From: Chitinophaga sp. CF418
Lineage (GTDB): Bacteria; Bacteroidota; Bacteroidia; Chitinophagales; Chitinophagaceae
NCBI RefSeq assembly: GCF_900142925.1
Contig: NZ_FRCN01000001.1
Coordinates: 1-64,000, forward strand
Length of the DNA stretch: 64,000 nucleotides
Direction of reading: 5' to 3'
Shown piece after piece: positions 1 to 7,071 of the stretch (its first letter is position 1; every line of letters starts with the position of its first letter). A program made the position numbers and the translations under genes. The notes beneath the pieces were generated by a model, which saw only the letters and a list, made by a program, of their open reading frames with translations, was not told the origin of the DNA and ran no database searches.

Positions 1-160
1 TGTACTCCGTATACTCAATCAGGTACCGCAGATCTTCGTTCGACGGGTCCTGCTTCAACAGCTGTTCCCCTGCCTGCTGCTTGTACTCCGTATACCGGAT
101 CAGGTACCGCAGATCGTAGTTCGACTTACCCGATAAATCAATTTTATTATCAACTGACAT
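1..160 (-). CDS. Repeat-containing protein, N-terminal part (cut by window edge)
   Basis: A minus-strand reading frame begins with ATG at 158-160 (MSVDNKIDLSG...) and stays open to the window edge, giving 53 residues. It contains a 27-residue repeat: DLRYLIRYTEY near residue 16 recurs as DLRYLIEYTEY near residue 43. At DNA level the two units (about 1-44 and 82-125) are almost identical, an 81-bp tandem period. The linker between them reads KQQAGEQLLKQDPSNE and looks helical and charged. I do not recognise the family. A helical repeat protein carried by the mobile element is the simplest reading. The gene is incomplete here. Confidence 0.6.
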   Translation of the reverse strand, partial: MSVDNKIDLSGKSNYDLRYLIRYTEYKQQAGEQLLKQDPSNEDLRYLIEYTEY

Positions 161-231
161 AAAAATTCGATGTTTGTTTATGTTAATTAATGAGTTGCAT
201 AATAGAGCGAGTGATGGATATCACCCGCGGA

Positions 232-462
232 TCATTGGCTGTTCGTACTTCTAACTCCAAATTCTTCACTCCGCAATGTTGAGCCGTATTCGGGCATGCC
301 ATCTGGCTTATTATCTTCCCATCGCTGCACCATCTCCCGGAACTCTTCAAACCTGGCAGCATCCAACCGGCAGTGATCTGTTAAAGCTGTCATCAGCACT
401 AACCACTCATACTTATTCAGATCATTGAAAGATGGTGCCATCAATATGCTGCGTACACTCAT
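232..462 (-). CDS. Hypothetical protein (76 aa)
   Basis: Short minus-strand gene with no recognised domain. The frame is open up to 501, but the ATG at 460-462 (MSVRSILMAPSFNDLNK) is the more natural start, because the extra upstream residues look like untranslated sequence. The protein is soluble, with acidic and aromatic residues (FEEFREMVQRWEDNKPDG), and has no signal peptide or membrane segment. It lies in a series of minus-strand genes (1-1789) that probably share the promoter at 1860-1890. Its composition fits a small element-encoded protein. Function unknown. Confidence 0.5.
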   Translation of the reverse strand: MSVRSILMAPSFNDLNKYEWLVLMTALTDHCRLDAARFEEFREMVQRWEDNKPDGMPEYGSTLRSEEFGVRSTNSQ

Positions 463-571
463 GCTATCTCTTTTTAGATCGTCCCGGCATGAACACCGCA
501 TACGGTGAGACGAATATTAACAATGCCAATACACACGTGATAAAAAGCGACATAGGTTATGGTTTATAGCT

Positions 572-937
572 TTATACTGCGATTTTATTCAGGTAGTGAA
601 GAAGTAGGTTCATGGACATTTCCGCATCTAAGTTGTAGTGCATGAAGCGGCCTAAATCCAACCAGGTGTCGCAAGGAACGTCATACGCAGGCGCGGGCAT
701 TGGTACCTTAATTAAGTCTACTCCACTCGAACCGGTAATGTATTGCGCTGCGTGTAACGCTTTAATTACTTGCTCATGAGACATTACCAACAAGGCAGAC
801 GTTGCCTTACGGTGATTCTCATATAGAATCTCAGTTCCATTGTCAGTAAAGTGGGCGGACTTAATAGTCACTGCAGAAGCTGTATAGTCCATGTGAGATG
901 GTTTAAATATTGTGGTTAATAGCTCTAGAAGTCTCAT
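572..937 (-). CDS. Hypothetical protein (121 aa)
   Basis: Minus-strand gene of 121 residues starting MRLLELLTTIFKP. It is soluble with mixed helical and strand character, and I see no catalytic motif or signal peptide. It ends in a leucine-rich stretch (MNLLLHYLNKIAV). It starts 4 bases downstream of the stop of the secreted protein at 942-1334, so the two are probably co-transcribed. I do not recognise the family. The dense packing with its neighbours supports a real gene. Confidence 0.5.
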   Translation of the reverse strand: MRLLELLTTIFKPSHMDYTASAVTIKSAHFTDNGTEILYENHRKATSALLVMSHEQVIKALHAAQYITGSSGVDLIKVPMPAPAYDVPCDTWLDLGRFMHYNLDAEMSMNLLLHYLNKIAV

Positions 938-941
938 CGCA

Positions 942-1334
942 CTACTTCTTAGTAAGTTCCTCGAAATCTGCCTTGCAGATACTATCTACGCCCACTATGT
1001 ATACATCTCCAGGGGTCCTGTGCGTAATGTTCGCCGCTTCGCAAATTAAATCTGACTGTCTCGGATATGTCTTATTAGACTTAAATCCAAACCATGACTT
1101 CTTTAGGCAGCCACCACCATCATTATAGATGAAAGTGACGAAAAAATGCCTGTCATCGCCCTTGAGGGAGCCCGGCCTAAATGCTATAGGAAATGATATC
1201 GTTGTTCGCTCACCAGGCAATAATGTATCACCCGAACCTGAGCGCTGCGGAGAAACTTCAGAAACGACATATTGTTGTGCGAATACACCATTAACTGAGA
1301 AAAAGAGGACTAAGAATGTTGTGAGTGCTTTCAT
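942..1334 (-). CDS. Secreted hypothetical protein (130 aa)
   Basis: The protein starts MKALTTFLVLFFSVNGVFAQQ, a clear Sec signal peptide with a predicted cut after VFA. The mature part of about 110 residues has two cysteines in its C-terminal half (LICEAA and SICKAD) and a GGGC segment in the middle, so disulfides are possible in the periplasm. No known domain is visible. It is followed 4 bases later by the 121-aa gene at 572-937 and preceded by two small genes on the same strand. A secreted cargo protein of the element is a reasonable guess. Function unknown. Confidence 0.55.
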   Translation of the reverse strand: MKALTTFLVLFFSVNGVFAQQYVVSEVSPQRSGSGDTLLPGERTTISFPIAFRPGSLKGDDRHFFVTFIYNDGGGCLKKSWFGFKSNKTYPRQSDLICEAANITHRTPGDVYIVGVDSICKADFEELTKK

Positions 1335-1364
1335 GACTTTGGAATTATATGGATGATGAAATAA

Positions 1365-1559
1365 TTATTTGCGAGGTTTGATGTGTCCCGTTAGGATGCG
1401 GGCTTTTAAATCCGCTACTCCGTCCGTCTGCTTTTTGTTACGTTTAGCCCTGGCAGGTGCAGTTGCTTTTACTTCCCGCACCTGCTTCAGAACTAAGTCA
1501 GCAATCTTCCGGAGTGCCAATGCGTTTTGTTCTAATTCTATGATAGCCTCAGTGGTCAT
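1365..1559 (-). CDS. Small basic hypothetical protein (64 aa)
   Basis: A 64-residue protein beginning MTTEAIIELEQNALALRKIADLVLKQ, predicted helical in the first half and strongly basic in the middle (ARAKRNKKQ). It lies 5 bases downstream of the HTH gene (1565-1789) and is probably translated from the same transcript. A small DNA-associated accessory protein is possible. The opposite strand carries an equally long open frame, but the tight spacing and amphipathic N-terminal helix favour this one. No family recognised. Confidence 0.45.
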   Translation of the reverse strand: MTTEAIIELEQNALALRKIADLVLKQVREVKATAPARAKRNKKQTDGVADLKARILTGHIKPRK

Positions 1560-1564
1560 ATGAA

Positions 1565-1789
1565 TTATGCTTTTGTCAGGGCCTTAGCTGTTTCGAAATA
1601 CTTATTCCTATACTCATTGATTTTGAGTATTACTTTCTCGTCAAATTTTTCCTGATTGCTAAGGGTCATGTAGTTCTTAACTGTCTGCCTATTCAAGCCT
1701 GTACCTTCAGCTATCTGTGCTACCGGCACACCCTGTAAATCTTCGTTTATGGTGCGGTGCCACTCTGCTAATAGCTTTTTGATAATCAT
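1565..1789 (-). CDS. Small HTH DNA-binding protein (74 aa)
   Basis: A 74-residue protein with a central helix-turn-helix of the form VAQIAEGTGLNRQTVKNYM (residues about 22-41), like resolvase/transposase-type or phage regulatory HTHs. It has no other domain. It is the first gene behind the minus-strand promoter at 1860-1890 and is divergent from the XRE repressor at 1935. Together they form a two-regulator switch of the kind seen in temperate elements. It is probably repressed by the XRE protein through the palindrome at 1855-1870 (inference). It could alternatively be an excision or replication regulator. Confidence 0.6.
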   Translation of the reverse strand: MIIKKLLAEWHRTINEDLQGVPVAQIAEGTGLNRQTVKNYMTLSNQEKFDEKVILKINEYRNKYFETAKALTKA

Positions 1790-1854
1790 ATGCTCATTTT
1801 TTGTATTCTAGACACTATATTTGCGATATATTGTCATCTCAATTGCAGCGACAA

Positions 1855-1870
1855 CACTACAAATGTAGTG
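1855..1870. promoter_or_regulatory. Palindromic operator in the regulatory switch
   Basis: CACTACA-AA-TGTAGTG is a perfect inverted repeat with 7-bp arms and a 2-bp centre, in the 145-bp gap between the divergent HTH gene and XRE repressor. It overlaps the minus-strand -7 box (1860-1867), so a protein bound here would block RNA polymerase. The XRE protein encoded next door is the natural ligand (inference). Confidence 0.65.
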
Positions 1871-1890
1871 AATGCCGTGAAACGAGCAAA
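1860..1890 (-). promoter_or_regulatory. Promoter for the minus-strand element genes
   Basis: Read on the minus strand, TTTG (1887-1890) is followed by exactly 19 bp and TACATTTG (1860-1867). Both boxes match the Bacteroidota consensus TTTG-N19-TAnnTTTG fully. Transcription would start near 1853 and read the HTH gene at 1565-1789 and probably the genes behind it. Confidence 0.75.
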
Positions 1891-1934
1891 AATTTTGGTG
1901 TGTTTTTTCAGATAATATTTTAACTAATACATAA

Positions 1935-2327
1935 ATGACTGTAGGAGAAAAAATCAGAAGCCTGCGAAAAAGCATGAAGCTATCGCAGGAACAGTTAGCT
2001 GCCGAGTTGGGCGTGGATAGAACTAATGTTTCGATGTGGGAAACAGACAAGGCAAAGCCTCAGCTAACGAGCCTTAAGGCATTAACGAAATTTTTCAATG
2101 TCGGAGCGGCATACTTTCTTGACGAAACAGACCCCGCTGCCATTCCACCTCCTGGCGACAAAATGAACCCCATTATGGCAATGGTTGCGACACTTCTTGA
2201 TGAGGTTGCGATTATGAAAGCTGAGAAACTTGGGATTTCTGTGAGGGATGCGAAACTTCTGATAAAGCAAAAATCAAGTCTAATACTTGACAATTTAGAC
2301 TCTTGGCTGCCTGACCCTCAACAATAG
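1935..2327 (+). CDS. XRE-family transcriptional repressor (130 aa)
   Basis: The N-terminal 65 residues are a classical XRE/Cro-C1 helix-turn-helix: MTVGEKIRSLRKSMKLSQEQ, then LAAELGVDRTNVSMWETDK with the recognition helix around residues 28-37. The C-terminal half is helical and charged and may mediate dimerisation. It has no peptidase or LexA-type cleavage domain, so it is not a self-cleaving CI repressor. The ATG lies only a few bases after any plausible start of transcription, so the message may be nearly leaderless. Being divergent from a second regulator and beside a palindrome, it is probably the maintenance repressor of the integrated element. Confidence 0.8.
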   Translation: MTVGEKIRSLRKSMKLSQEQLAAELGVDRTNVSMWETDKAKPQLTSLKALTKFFNVGAAYFLDETDPAAIPPPGDKMNPIMAMVATLLDEVAIMKAEKLGISVRDAKLLIKQKSSLILDNLDSWLPDPQQ

Positions 2328-2783
2328 CCCTCTTGTCTTTCTTTTTTTTCTTCTTAATGCTGGTTTTCCTGACAACCATGTCTTTCATAGACGGAATTTT
2401 AAACGTTTACATTTCATAACCTATAGGCGGACACAGATGCCCTTATCCCCCATCGTGGAAATATATTCACGATAACAATAGTCTGTACAGCAAACGCAAT
2501 GTATCTGCGTGCGGTATGCATAGGAATTATAAATGAGCGTTGAACTGATTTGCCTGACCAAAAACGGCGTTTGGGACCACCGTTACAAACCATTAACAAA
2601 CATCATAATTGAAGACCCTTACTGCAATATTATGGCTTTGGTTGCTAAAATTAGTTAACCATTAGTTAATTAATTTAATTTATAGATGAAATTGTTTTAT
2701 AATATATGCTTTATTTTATCATTAACTTCTAATTAACTAATTATAATTCCTGTTAGTGTATTGTTGTTTCAAATAAACAACGC
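2328..2783. other. 456-bp intergenic stretch inside the element
   Basis: AT-rich sequence between the XRE repressor and the lipoprotein. Just after the repressor stop is a pyrimidine tract (about 2334-2355) that may serve as a weak terminator. Apart from a possible 41-codon frame at 2533-2658, I see no coding signal. The final 100 bp before 2784 are very AT-rich and probably hold the lipoprotein promoter, but no consensus box pair stands out. Confidence 0.4.
2533..2658 (+). CDS. Possible small ORF (41 aa)
   Basis: ATG at 2533 opens 41 codons beginning MSVELICLTKNGVWDHRYK and ending ALVAKIS before TAA at 2656-2658. It has natural codon usage and two cysteines, but no homologue I recognise. 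A longer opposite-strand frame overlaps it. It may be a small element gene or chance. Confidence 0.2.
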   Translation: MSVELICLTKNGVWDHRYKPLTNIIIEDPYCNIMALVAKIS

Positions 2784-3299
2784 ATGATCACATTAACTAA
2801 GTATGTTATTGCAATGTCCATCTTCATACTAACAGCCAACGGCTGCGGCTATGGAGACGTCTCAGGAACAGGCAAATATAGCTATACCCACACAGGAGAG
2901 CCGCTAAGCGATGATGGGGCATCGAAACTAGATGGCAAATCGAATAAAAAGGAAATTGATGTTTCCAAAATTATTGGAAAGAACATAAGGGAAATAAAGA
3001 AAATATTAGGACCTGGTGAGGTTACTTACCAGGCTACCTCTGAGCAAGTTAAAGAAGGAATAACCAGCTCCATTCATTATGTTGGAAACCAGTTCAGCCT
3101 TGATATAGATTACTACGATGCTACTTCAAAAATAGAGAGCATGTACTATGGCCCCGATGCGTCGGAAGTAAAAGATTATAAAATCCTTGTTACCGCATCC
3201 AACCTGAGCGAAAATGACAAAAGATATGTCATCAAGCCACAAGCTGTTCTTAATAAACCCGGAGAATACGCGTCAATCAAGATAATTCCCAATGAATAA
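2784..3299 (+). CDS. Putative lipoprotein (171 aa)
   Basis: A signal sequence ends in TANGC, with a lipobox-like cysteine at residue 21, so the mature protein is probably a periplasmic or outer-membrane lipoprotein. After a glycine/serine-rich linker (about residues 25-55), residues 56-130 hold a compact domain starting DVSKIIGKNIREIKKILG. That pattern resembles small beta-rich lipoprotein domains in which a short helix precedes strands (SmpA/OmlA-like in outline; this is a guess). It is convergent with the recombinase and shares a bidirectional terminator at 3338-3378. It is probably cargo of the element. Function unknown. Confidence 0.6.
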   Translation: MITLTKYVIAMSIFILTANGCGYGDVSGTGKYSYTHTGEPLSDDGASKLDGKSNKKEIDVSKIIGKNIREIKKILGPGEVTYQATSEQVKEGITSSIHYVGNQFSLDIDYYDATSKIESMYYGPDASEVKDYKILVTASNLSENDKRYVIKPQAVLNKPGEYASIKIIPNE

Positions 3300-3337
3300 A
3301 GCCAGAAACTGGAGCGTCGAATACCTGAATATGTGGT

Positions 3338-3378
3338 AAACAAAAAGGGAGTGTATCAACTACACTCTCTTTTTGTTT
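3338..3378. terminator. Bidirectional terminator
   Basis: AAACAAAAAGGGAGTGTA, loop TCAAC, then TACACTCTCTTTTTGTTT: an 18-bp stem with one G-T pair, with A-rich and T-rich flanks on both sides. It lies between the convergent lipoprotein and recombinase genes; its distal arm overlaps the recombinase stop codon. Confidence 0.85.
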
Positions 3379-4630
3379 ATAGATCTGGCGTCTTTTCAAT
3401 TATTTGCTTACGCAGCCGCTCTCCCTCTTTCTTTAAGTATACTCCTCTGGCCATGTTGGTGCTTGTGTGGCCATATGAAGCAGCAACAGCCTCTATATCA
3501 ATACCGGCATCCCGCTTAGCATCTCCGCCCCACCCTTTAAAGCTATAAAAACTAACCTTTATCCCCAGATCCTCAATGATAAGTTGCCGCCACAATACAC
3601 TTACCCAATGCGCAGTTAGCTTATGAGGCCCGGGGCAGAAGCGTCTGGAAAAAATATAGTTGGAATCCGGCTGTCCTATAGCTCTCTCTTTGAACCACTC
3701 TAACAGGAAGCAAGGCACCGGCACTCGACGATATGCCGGGGTCTTGCTAATGAGCTCACCGGCCTCGTTATAAAGAGCGTCTGAAATATTAATGGTGCTA
3801 TTGAGGTAATCAATCATTGAGAACTTTACATCCAAGATTTCATTCGGCCTCATGCCTGTCACCGTCTCGACCCTCAATAAACTCAAAAATTGCGGATGCC
3901 TCTCGGCCAGAAACTCCTTAATTCGCTTTACTTCCAATTCAGTAGGATGGCGATGAGTTCCAAAGTCAATTGGCGTCTTTCGGGTAATTTTCTCACAAGG
4001 GTTGTACTCGATAACGTCAGAGTCCTCTAATTCAAAAAAAAGGCAGGATAGCATAGCTAAATAGCTATTATAAAGATTAGGGGTGAACGTCTTGCCTTTA
4101 TACTGCGGTTCTTGAGATGTATCATAAAACCTCTGCCGGTTTAGCTTCATTCGATCAAGCAATTCTTTAACATAATATCGAGACACCTCTCTAATGTGCA
4201 TAGTATGAATGCATAGATCTGTCGCTGCCGCAATCACCTTTTTAAGAAAGGGATCGAAGCATCTCTTAGAATTCCGCCTGAGATCTTTCTTTTTATATGC
4301 CCAGGTAATCGCTTCAACAAAATTCATCTGCCTTGCGTCGTTAAGTCCTATTGGCCCCTGTGGTTTTGTCTGTTGTGCGGTAATAAATTCTTTGATACTA
4401 CTTTCAAACGGATTCCACCCCTCCTTCAAGCACTGTTCTACCAGGGCCTTAACATTTTCAGCCTCTTTCGACCGCTCTCTAACAGTGTTATAATAATTGA
4501 TACCGAGACGGACTTGGGGACGTTTCTTTTTTTTCCGTTGTGCACAATAAAATTTGAACCCAACGAACCATTCCTGGTCTAAACGTTCACCATATATTTT
4601 GATGTCTTCGAATGTGTTTTGCATTTCCAA
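3377..4630 (-). CDS. Tyrosine recombinase / phage integrase family protein
   Basis: A 417-residue site-specific recombinase with an N-terminal arm-type binding region, a helical core-binding domain (about residues 100-215) and a C-terminal catalytic domain. Visible active-site elements are the arginine in TGMRPNEI, a late Gly-His (SYGHTSTN) and the nucleophile candidate in ARGVYLKK. The usual HxxR-H block is altered to YSFKGWGGD: Lys replaces Arg, a change I know from Bacteroidota integrases, but the normally following His-Thr is also missing. It probably integrates and excises the element at the left of the window. There is no tRNA beside it, so it may use a non-tRNA site. Two GTTTGACTTTT repeats lie just upstream. 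Confidence 0.85.
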   Translation of the reverse strand: MEMQNTFEDIKIYGERLDQEWFVGFKFYCAQRKKKKRPQVRLGINYYNTVRERSKEAENVKALVEQCLKEGWNPFESSIKEFITAQQTKPQGPIGLNDARQMNFVEAITWAYKKKDLRRNSKRCFDPFLKKVIAAATDLCIHTMHIREVSRYYVKELLDRMKLNRQRFYDTSQEPQYKGKTFTPNLYNSYLAMLSCLFFELEDSDVIEYNPCEKITRKTPIDFGTHRHPTELEVKRIKEFLAERHPQFLSLLRVETVTGMRPNEILDVKFSMIDYLNSTINISDALYNEAGELISKTPAYRRVPVPCFLLEWFKERAIGQPDSNYIFSRRFCPGPHKLTAHWVSVLWRQLIIEDLGIKVSFYSFKGWGGDAKRDAGIDIEAVAASYGHTSTNMARGVYLKKEGERLRKQIIEKTPDL

Positions 4631-4998
4631 AATGTTTGACTTTTTTGTTTGACTTTTAAAAATCGTCGTTCATTTTGGCACTCCGGAATCATGCTAAACA
4701 TTATCCACACTAACAATTGCAATATACCGATTTCCAATTTACATATAATTATAAATATTGTTCATTTCGCGATAATTTATAACATATGCGTTCAGGTGCT
4801 TCTCTACTGTATATCAATATGACAAAGGAGTCATTCTATCTGCTCAACTTTTTTCGCAATTTTGCGCATATGATATTTTTGATTTAACTTGCCTCAATCT
4901 GAGAATGCGATAATCAATAAGTCCGTCAAGTTATTACTTGCATAATGGTGCCCCAATCATTATAAGGTGTCTTATTGTTTCTATTTGATCGCTACTCC
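4631..4998. other. 368-bp AT-rich gap between element and EPS locus
   Basis: No gene is visible. The gap holds the direct repeats at 4634-4657 and very AT-rich sequence. It should contain the recombinase promoter, possibly the element attachment site, and the promoter of the polysaccharide locus. I could not identify convincing TTTG/TAnnTTTG pairs. Confidence 0.4.
4634..4657. repeat. Direct repeats upstream of the recombinase
   Basis: GTTTGACTTTT occurs at 4634-4644 and 4647-4657, 13 bp apart start to start, directly upstream of the recombinase start codon. Such spaced short repeats fit arm-type binding sites of a recombinase or an autoregulatory site. This is inference from position. Confidence 0.4.
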
Positions 4999-6234
4999 AT
5001 GACTTCTAACACGTCTTCACCACGATATTTTTTTAGCCTGGATGCTATAAGAGGCCTTGCTGCGCTTATTGTCGTCCTGTGCCACTGGCAGTTCTACTTT
5101 TATAAGGATCAGACCTTACAGACCAAACCACTGGAAGAACTGGGACTGCCGTTATATCCCTACCTGTCCATTTTTTATAATCATGCATTTTACGCGGTAG
5201 ACCTTTTCTTTCTTTTGTCAGGATTCATCTTCTTCTGGTTCTATGCAGATAAAATAGCTGACAGGAAAACACCTTTCAGTAATTTCATGTGCTACCGGCT
5301 CACCCGTCTTTACCCGGTTCACTTTATTACCCTGCTATCGTTGATAGTGCTGCAATACATGATGGTTAGCATGAATGGTCATACTTTCATTATTCAGAAT
5401 AATGACACCTATCACTTTCTGTTAAATCTGTTTGTAATACATAGCTGGGGATTTGAAAGCACACCTGCCCTCAATGGATTTAACGGCCCCTCCTGGTCTG
5501 TATCAGTAGAACTGCTGCTATATCTGATGTTCTTTCTCATTAGCTGGAAAAAGTTGCATCATAATAAAGGTTTCCTGCTGGCAATCGTGGTGGCAGGCGC
5601 TGTTATACAACATTTTTATTCTATGATAGGCCAGGGCATCTACTCATTCTTTCTTGGGGGACTTACCTATTATTTTTACGCATGGCTTATTAAAAGAAGA
5701 AACATACACAGGATCACGACTATCGTAACTATTACTGCTGTTGCATTATGGATGGTCGTCCTGACAGAATATGCATTTTCTTATGTCAGGGATTTTTCAC
5801 TGCTGCTGATGAAAAAGGTACTACCCGGCAAGGATGACACCTTTGATATGGCCTTGTACAGCCTGTCCAGAAATACTTTCTTCCGGACCATTATATCGCC
5901 GGTTACAATTCTAACGCTTGCATTGTCGGAAACAATAAGGGGAAGTCTGAAAGTAAAATGGGCAATGGTATTGGGGAATGCCAGTTATGCATTATACCTG
6001 CTACATTTCCCCCTAATGGTAGCATTATTTATTGGGATCGATACAATCGGAATTAGCAGGGAGGTCTTTCATTCTCCGTTTGCATTGCTTTTTTTCTATT
6101 CAGTGTTGATCCCGCTAAGTATTCTTACTCATTATTATTTTGAGCTACCCCTGCAGGAAATATTCAGAAAGCGGCTACTCAGAAAACCAGCACCGGGTCT
6201 TGTTACTGTCGTTAATAATCAAATCACCACATAA
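4999..6234 (+). CDS. Acyltransferase 3 family membrane protein (OafA/YrhL-like)
   Basis: A multi-pass membrane protein of about 411 residues. The N-terminus carries the family signature FSLDAIRGLAALIVVLCHW, with the Arg and the catalytic His typical of acyltransferase-3 enzymes. A second conserved piece, NGPSWSVSVELL, lies near residue 161, and about ten hydrophobic segments follow. Such proteins transfer acetyl or other acyl groups to sugars across the inner membrane. As first gene of a polysaccharide locus it probably O-acylates the repeat unit. The frame is open from a TTG at 4975, but the ATG at 4999 just ahead of the signature is a better start. No charged soluble C-terminal domain is present. 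Confidence 0.88.
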   Translation: MTSNTSSPRYFFSLDAIRGLAALIVVLCHWQFYFYKDQTLQTKPLEELGLPLYPYLSIFYNHAFYAVDLFFLLSGFIFFWFYADKIADRKTPFSNFMCYRLTRLYPVHFITLLSLIVLQYMMVSMNGHTFIIQNNDTYHFLLNLFVIHSWGFESTPALNGFNGPSWSVSVELLLYLMFFLISWKKLHHNKGFLLAIVVAGAVIQHFYSMIGQGIYSFFLGGLTYYFYAWLIKRRNIHRITTIVTITAVALWMVVLTEYAFSYVRDFSLLLMKKVLPGKDDTFDMALYSLSRNTFFRTIISPVTILTLALSETIRGSLKVKWAMVLGNASYALYLLHFPLMVALFIGIDTIGISREVFHSPFALLFFYSVLIPLSILTHYYFELPLQEIFRKRLLRKPAPGLVTVVNNQITT

Positions 6235-6298
6235 CGCAGGTTATCAGTACGAACAATCAGCAACTGTTATCACCTTGTTTTATTAATCGAAATCAGAT

Positions 6299-7063
6299 AT
6301 GATAGCTAAATTCTATTTATTGTTATTTATTACCCTCGTCTTTCTTACAAGCTGTATCAACACTAAAAAGATAACTTATTTCAATGACCTCGAAAAAGCC
6401 ACCGGAACAGAATCTGCTAACAGGTTGCAGCCTCTTAAAGTGCAATCCGGGGATATACTACAGATCACTATCACAACGATCGACAAAGACATTTCGCTCA
6501 TATTAAATCCCGCATCGGTCGGTTCATCCCCTTTATCTGCCAACGGTATGGACGCGGGGTATATTGTAGATAGCGCAGGAAATATAAACCTTCCAATGAT
6601 CGGTAAAGTATACGTAAAGGATAAAACCACAACAGAAATAAACGATCTCATCACACAGGAGTTAAACAAGACGATCCGCAATCCTTATGTGTCGACCCGT
6701 ATCGCCAATTTCAGGATCTCTGTACTGGGAGATGTGGCTCACCCCGGTTCTTACAGGGTCTCCGGCGAAAGAGCATCGGTGCTGGACGCATTAAGTATGG
6801 CGGGAGATCTGAATGTAACAGCGCTCAGGGACGACATCATGATTATCCGTGAGGTGAATGGACAAAAAACATATGCCACGCTGAACCTGAATAATGGTAA
6901 AACGCTTGCTTCTCCTTATTACTATCTGAATAATAATGATGTGATATATGTAAAGCCAGGCCCTAACAAACAGTTCAACACTTCAAAAATAGTACAGCTG
7001 TTACCTGCAGCTATCGGCATTCTGTCACTGATCACCACCATCGTCATTGTTTCCGCAAATTGA
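6299..7063 (+). CDS. Polysaccharide export lipoprotein (Wza-type, poly_export/SLBB)
   Basis: A 254-residue lipoprotein: the signal MIAKFYLLLFITLVFLTSC puts the lipidated cysteine at residue 19. A polysaccharide-export domain follows (VQSGDILQITITTI near residue 48), then an SLBB-type domain (ISVLGDVAHPGSYRV near residue 140), and the C-terminus has a hydrophobic segment (LLPAAIGILSLITTIVIVSA). It would form the periplasmic/outer-membrane channel that works with the Wzc-type kinase encoded immediately after. It is shorter than enterobacterial Wza but usual for Bacteroidota. The next gene starts only 8 bp downstream. Confidence 0.93.
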   Translation: MIAKFYLLLFITLVFLTSCINTKKITYFNDLEKATGTESANRLQPLKVQSGDILQITITTIDKDISLILNPASVGSSPLSANGMDAGYIVDSAGNINLPMIGKVYVKDKTTTEINDLITQELNKTIRNPYVSTRIANFRISVLGDVAHPGSYRVSGERASVLDALSMAGDLNVTALRDDIMIIREVNGQKTYATLNLNNGKTLASPYYYLNNNDVIYVKPGPNKQFNTSKIVQLLPAAIGILSLITTIVIVSAN

Positions 7064-7071
7064 TACTGCAC

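Larger units (their letters stand above)
1..4960. mobile_element. Edge of an integrated element (prophage- or ICE-like)
   Basis: The left part of the window has a tyrosine recombinase at 3377-4630, a divergent HTH/XRE switch with a palindromic operator near 1.86 kb, and a run of short minus-strand genes of unknown function. This is the usual look of the end of a prophage or integrative element. The next genes (from 5.0 kb) form an ordinary exopolysaccharide locus, so the chromosome probably resumes between 4.63 and 4.98 kb. I found no tRNA and no target-site duplication there, and the left boundary lies outside the window, so the right end is only approximate. No structural phage or conjugation gene is visible. 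Confidence 0.45.
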
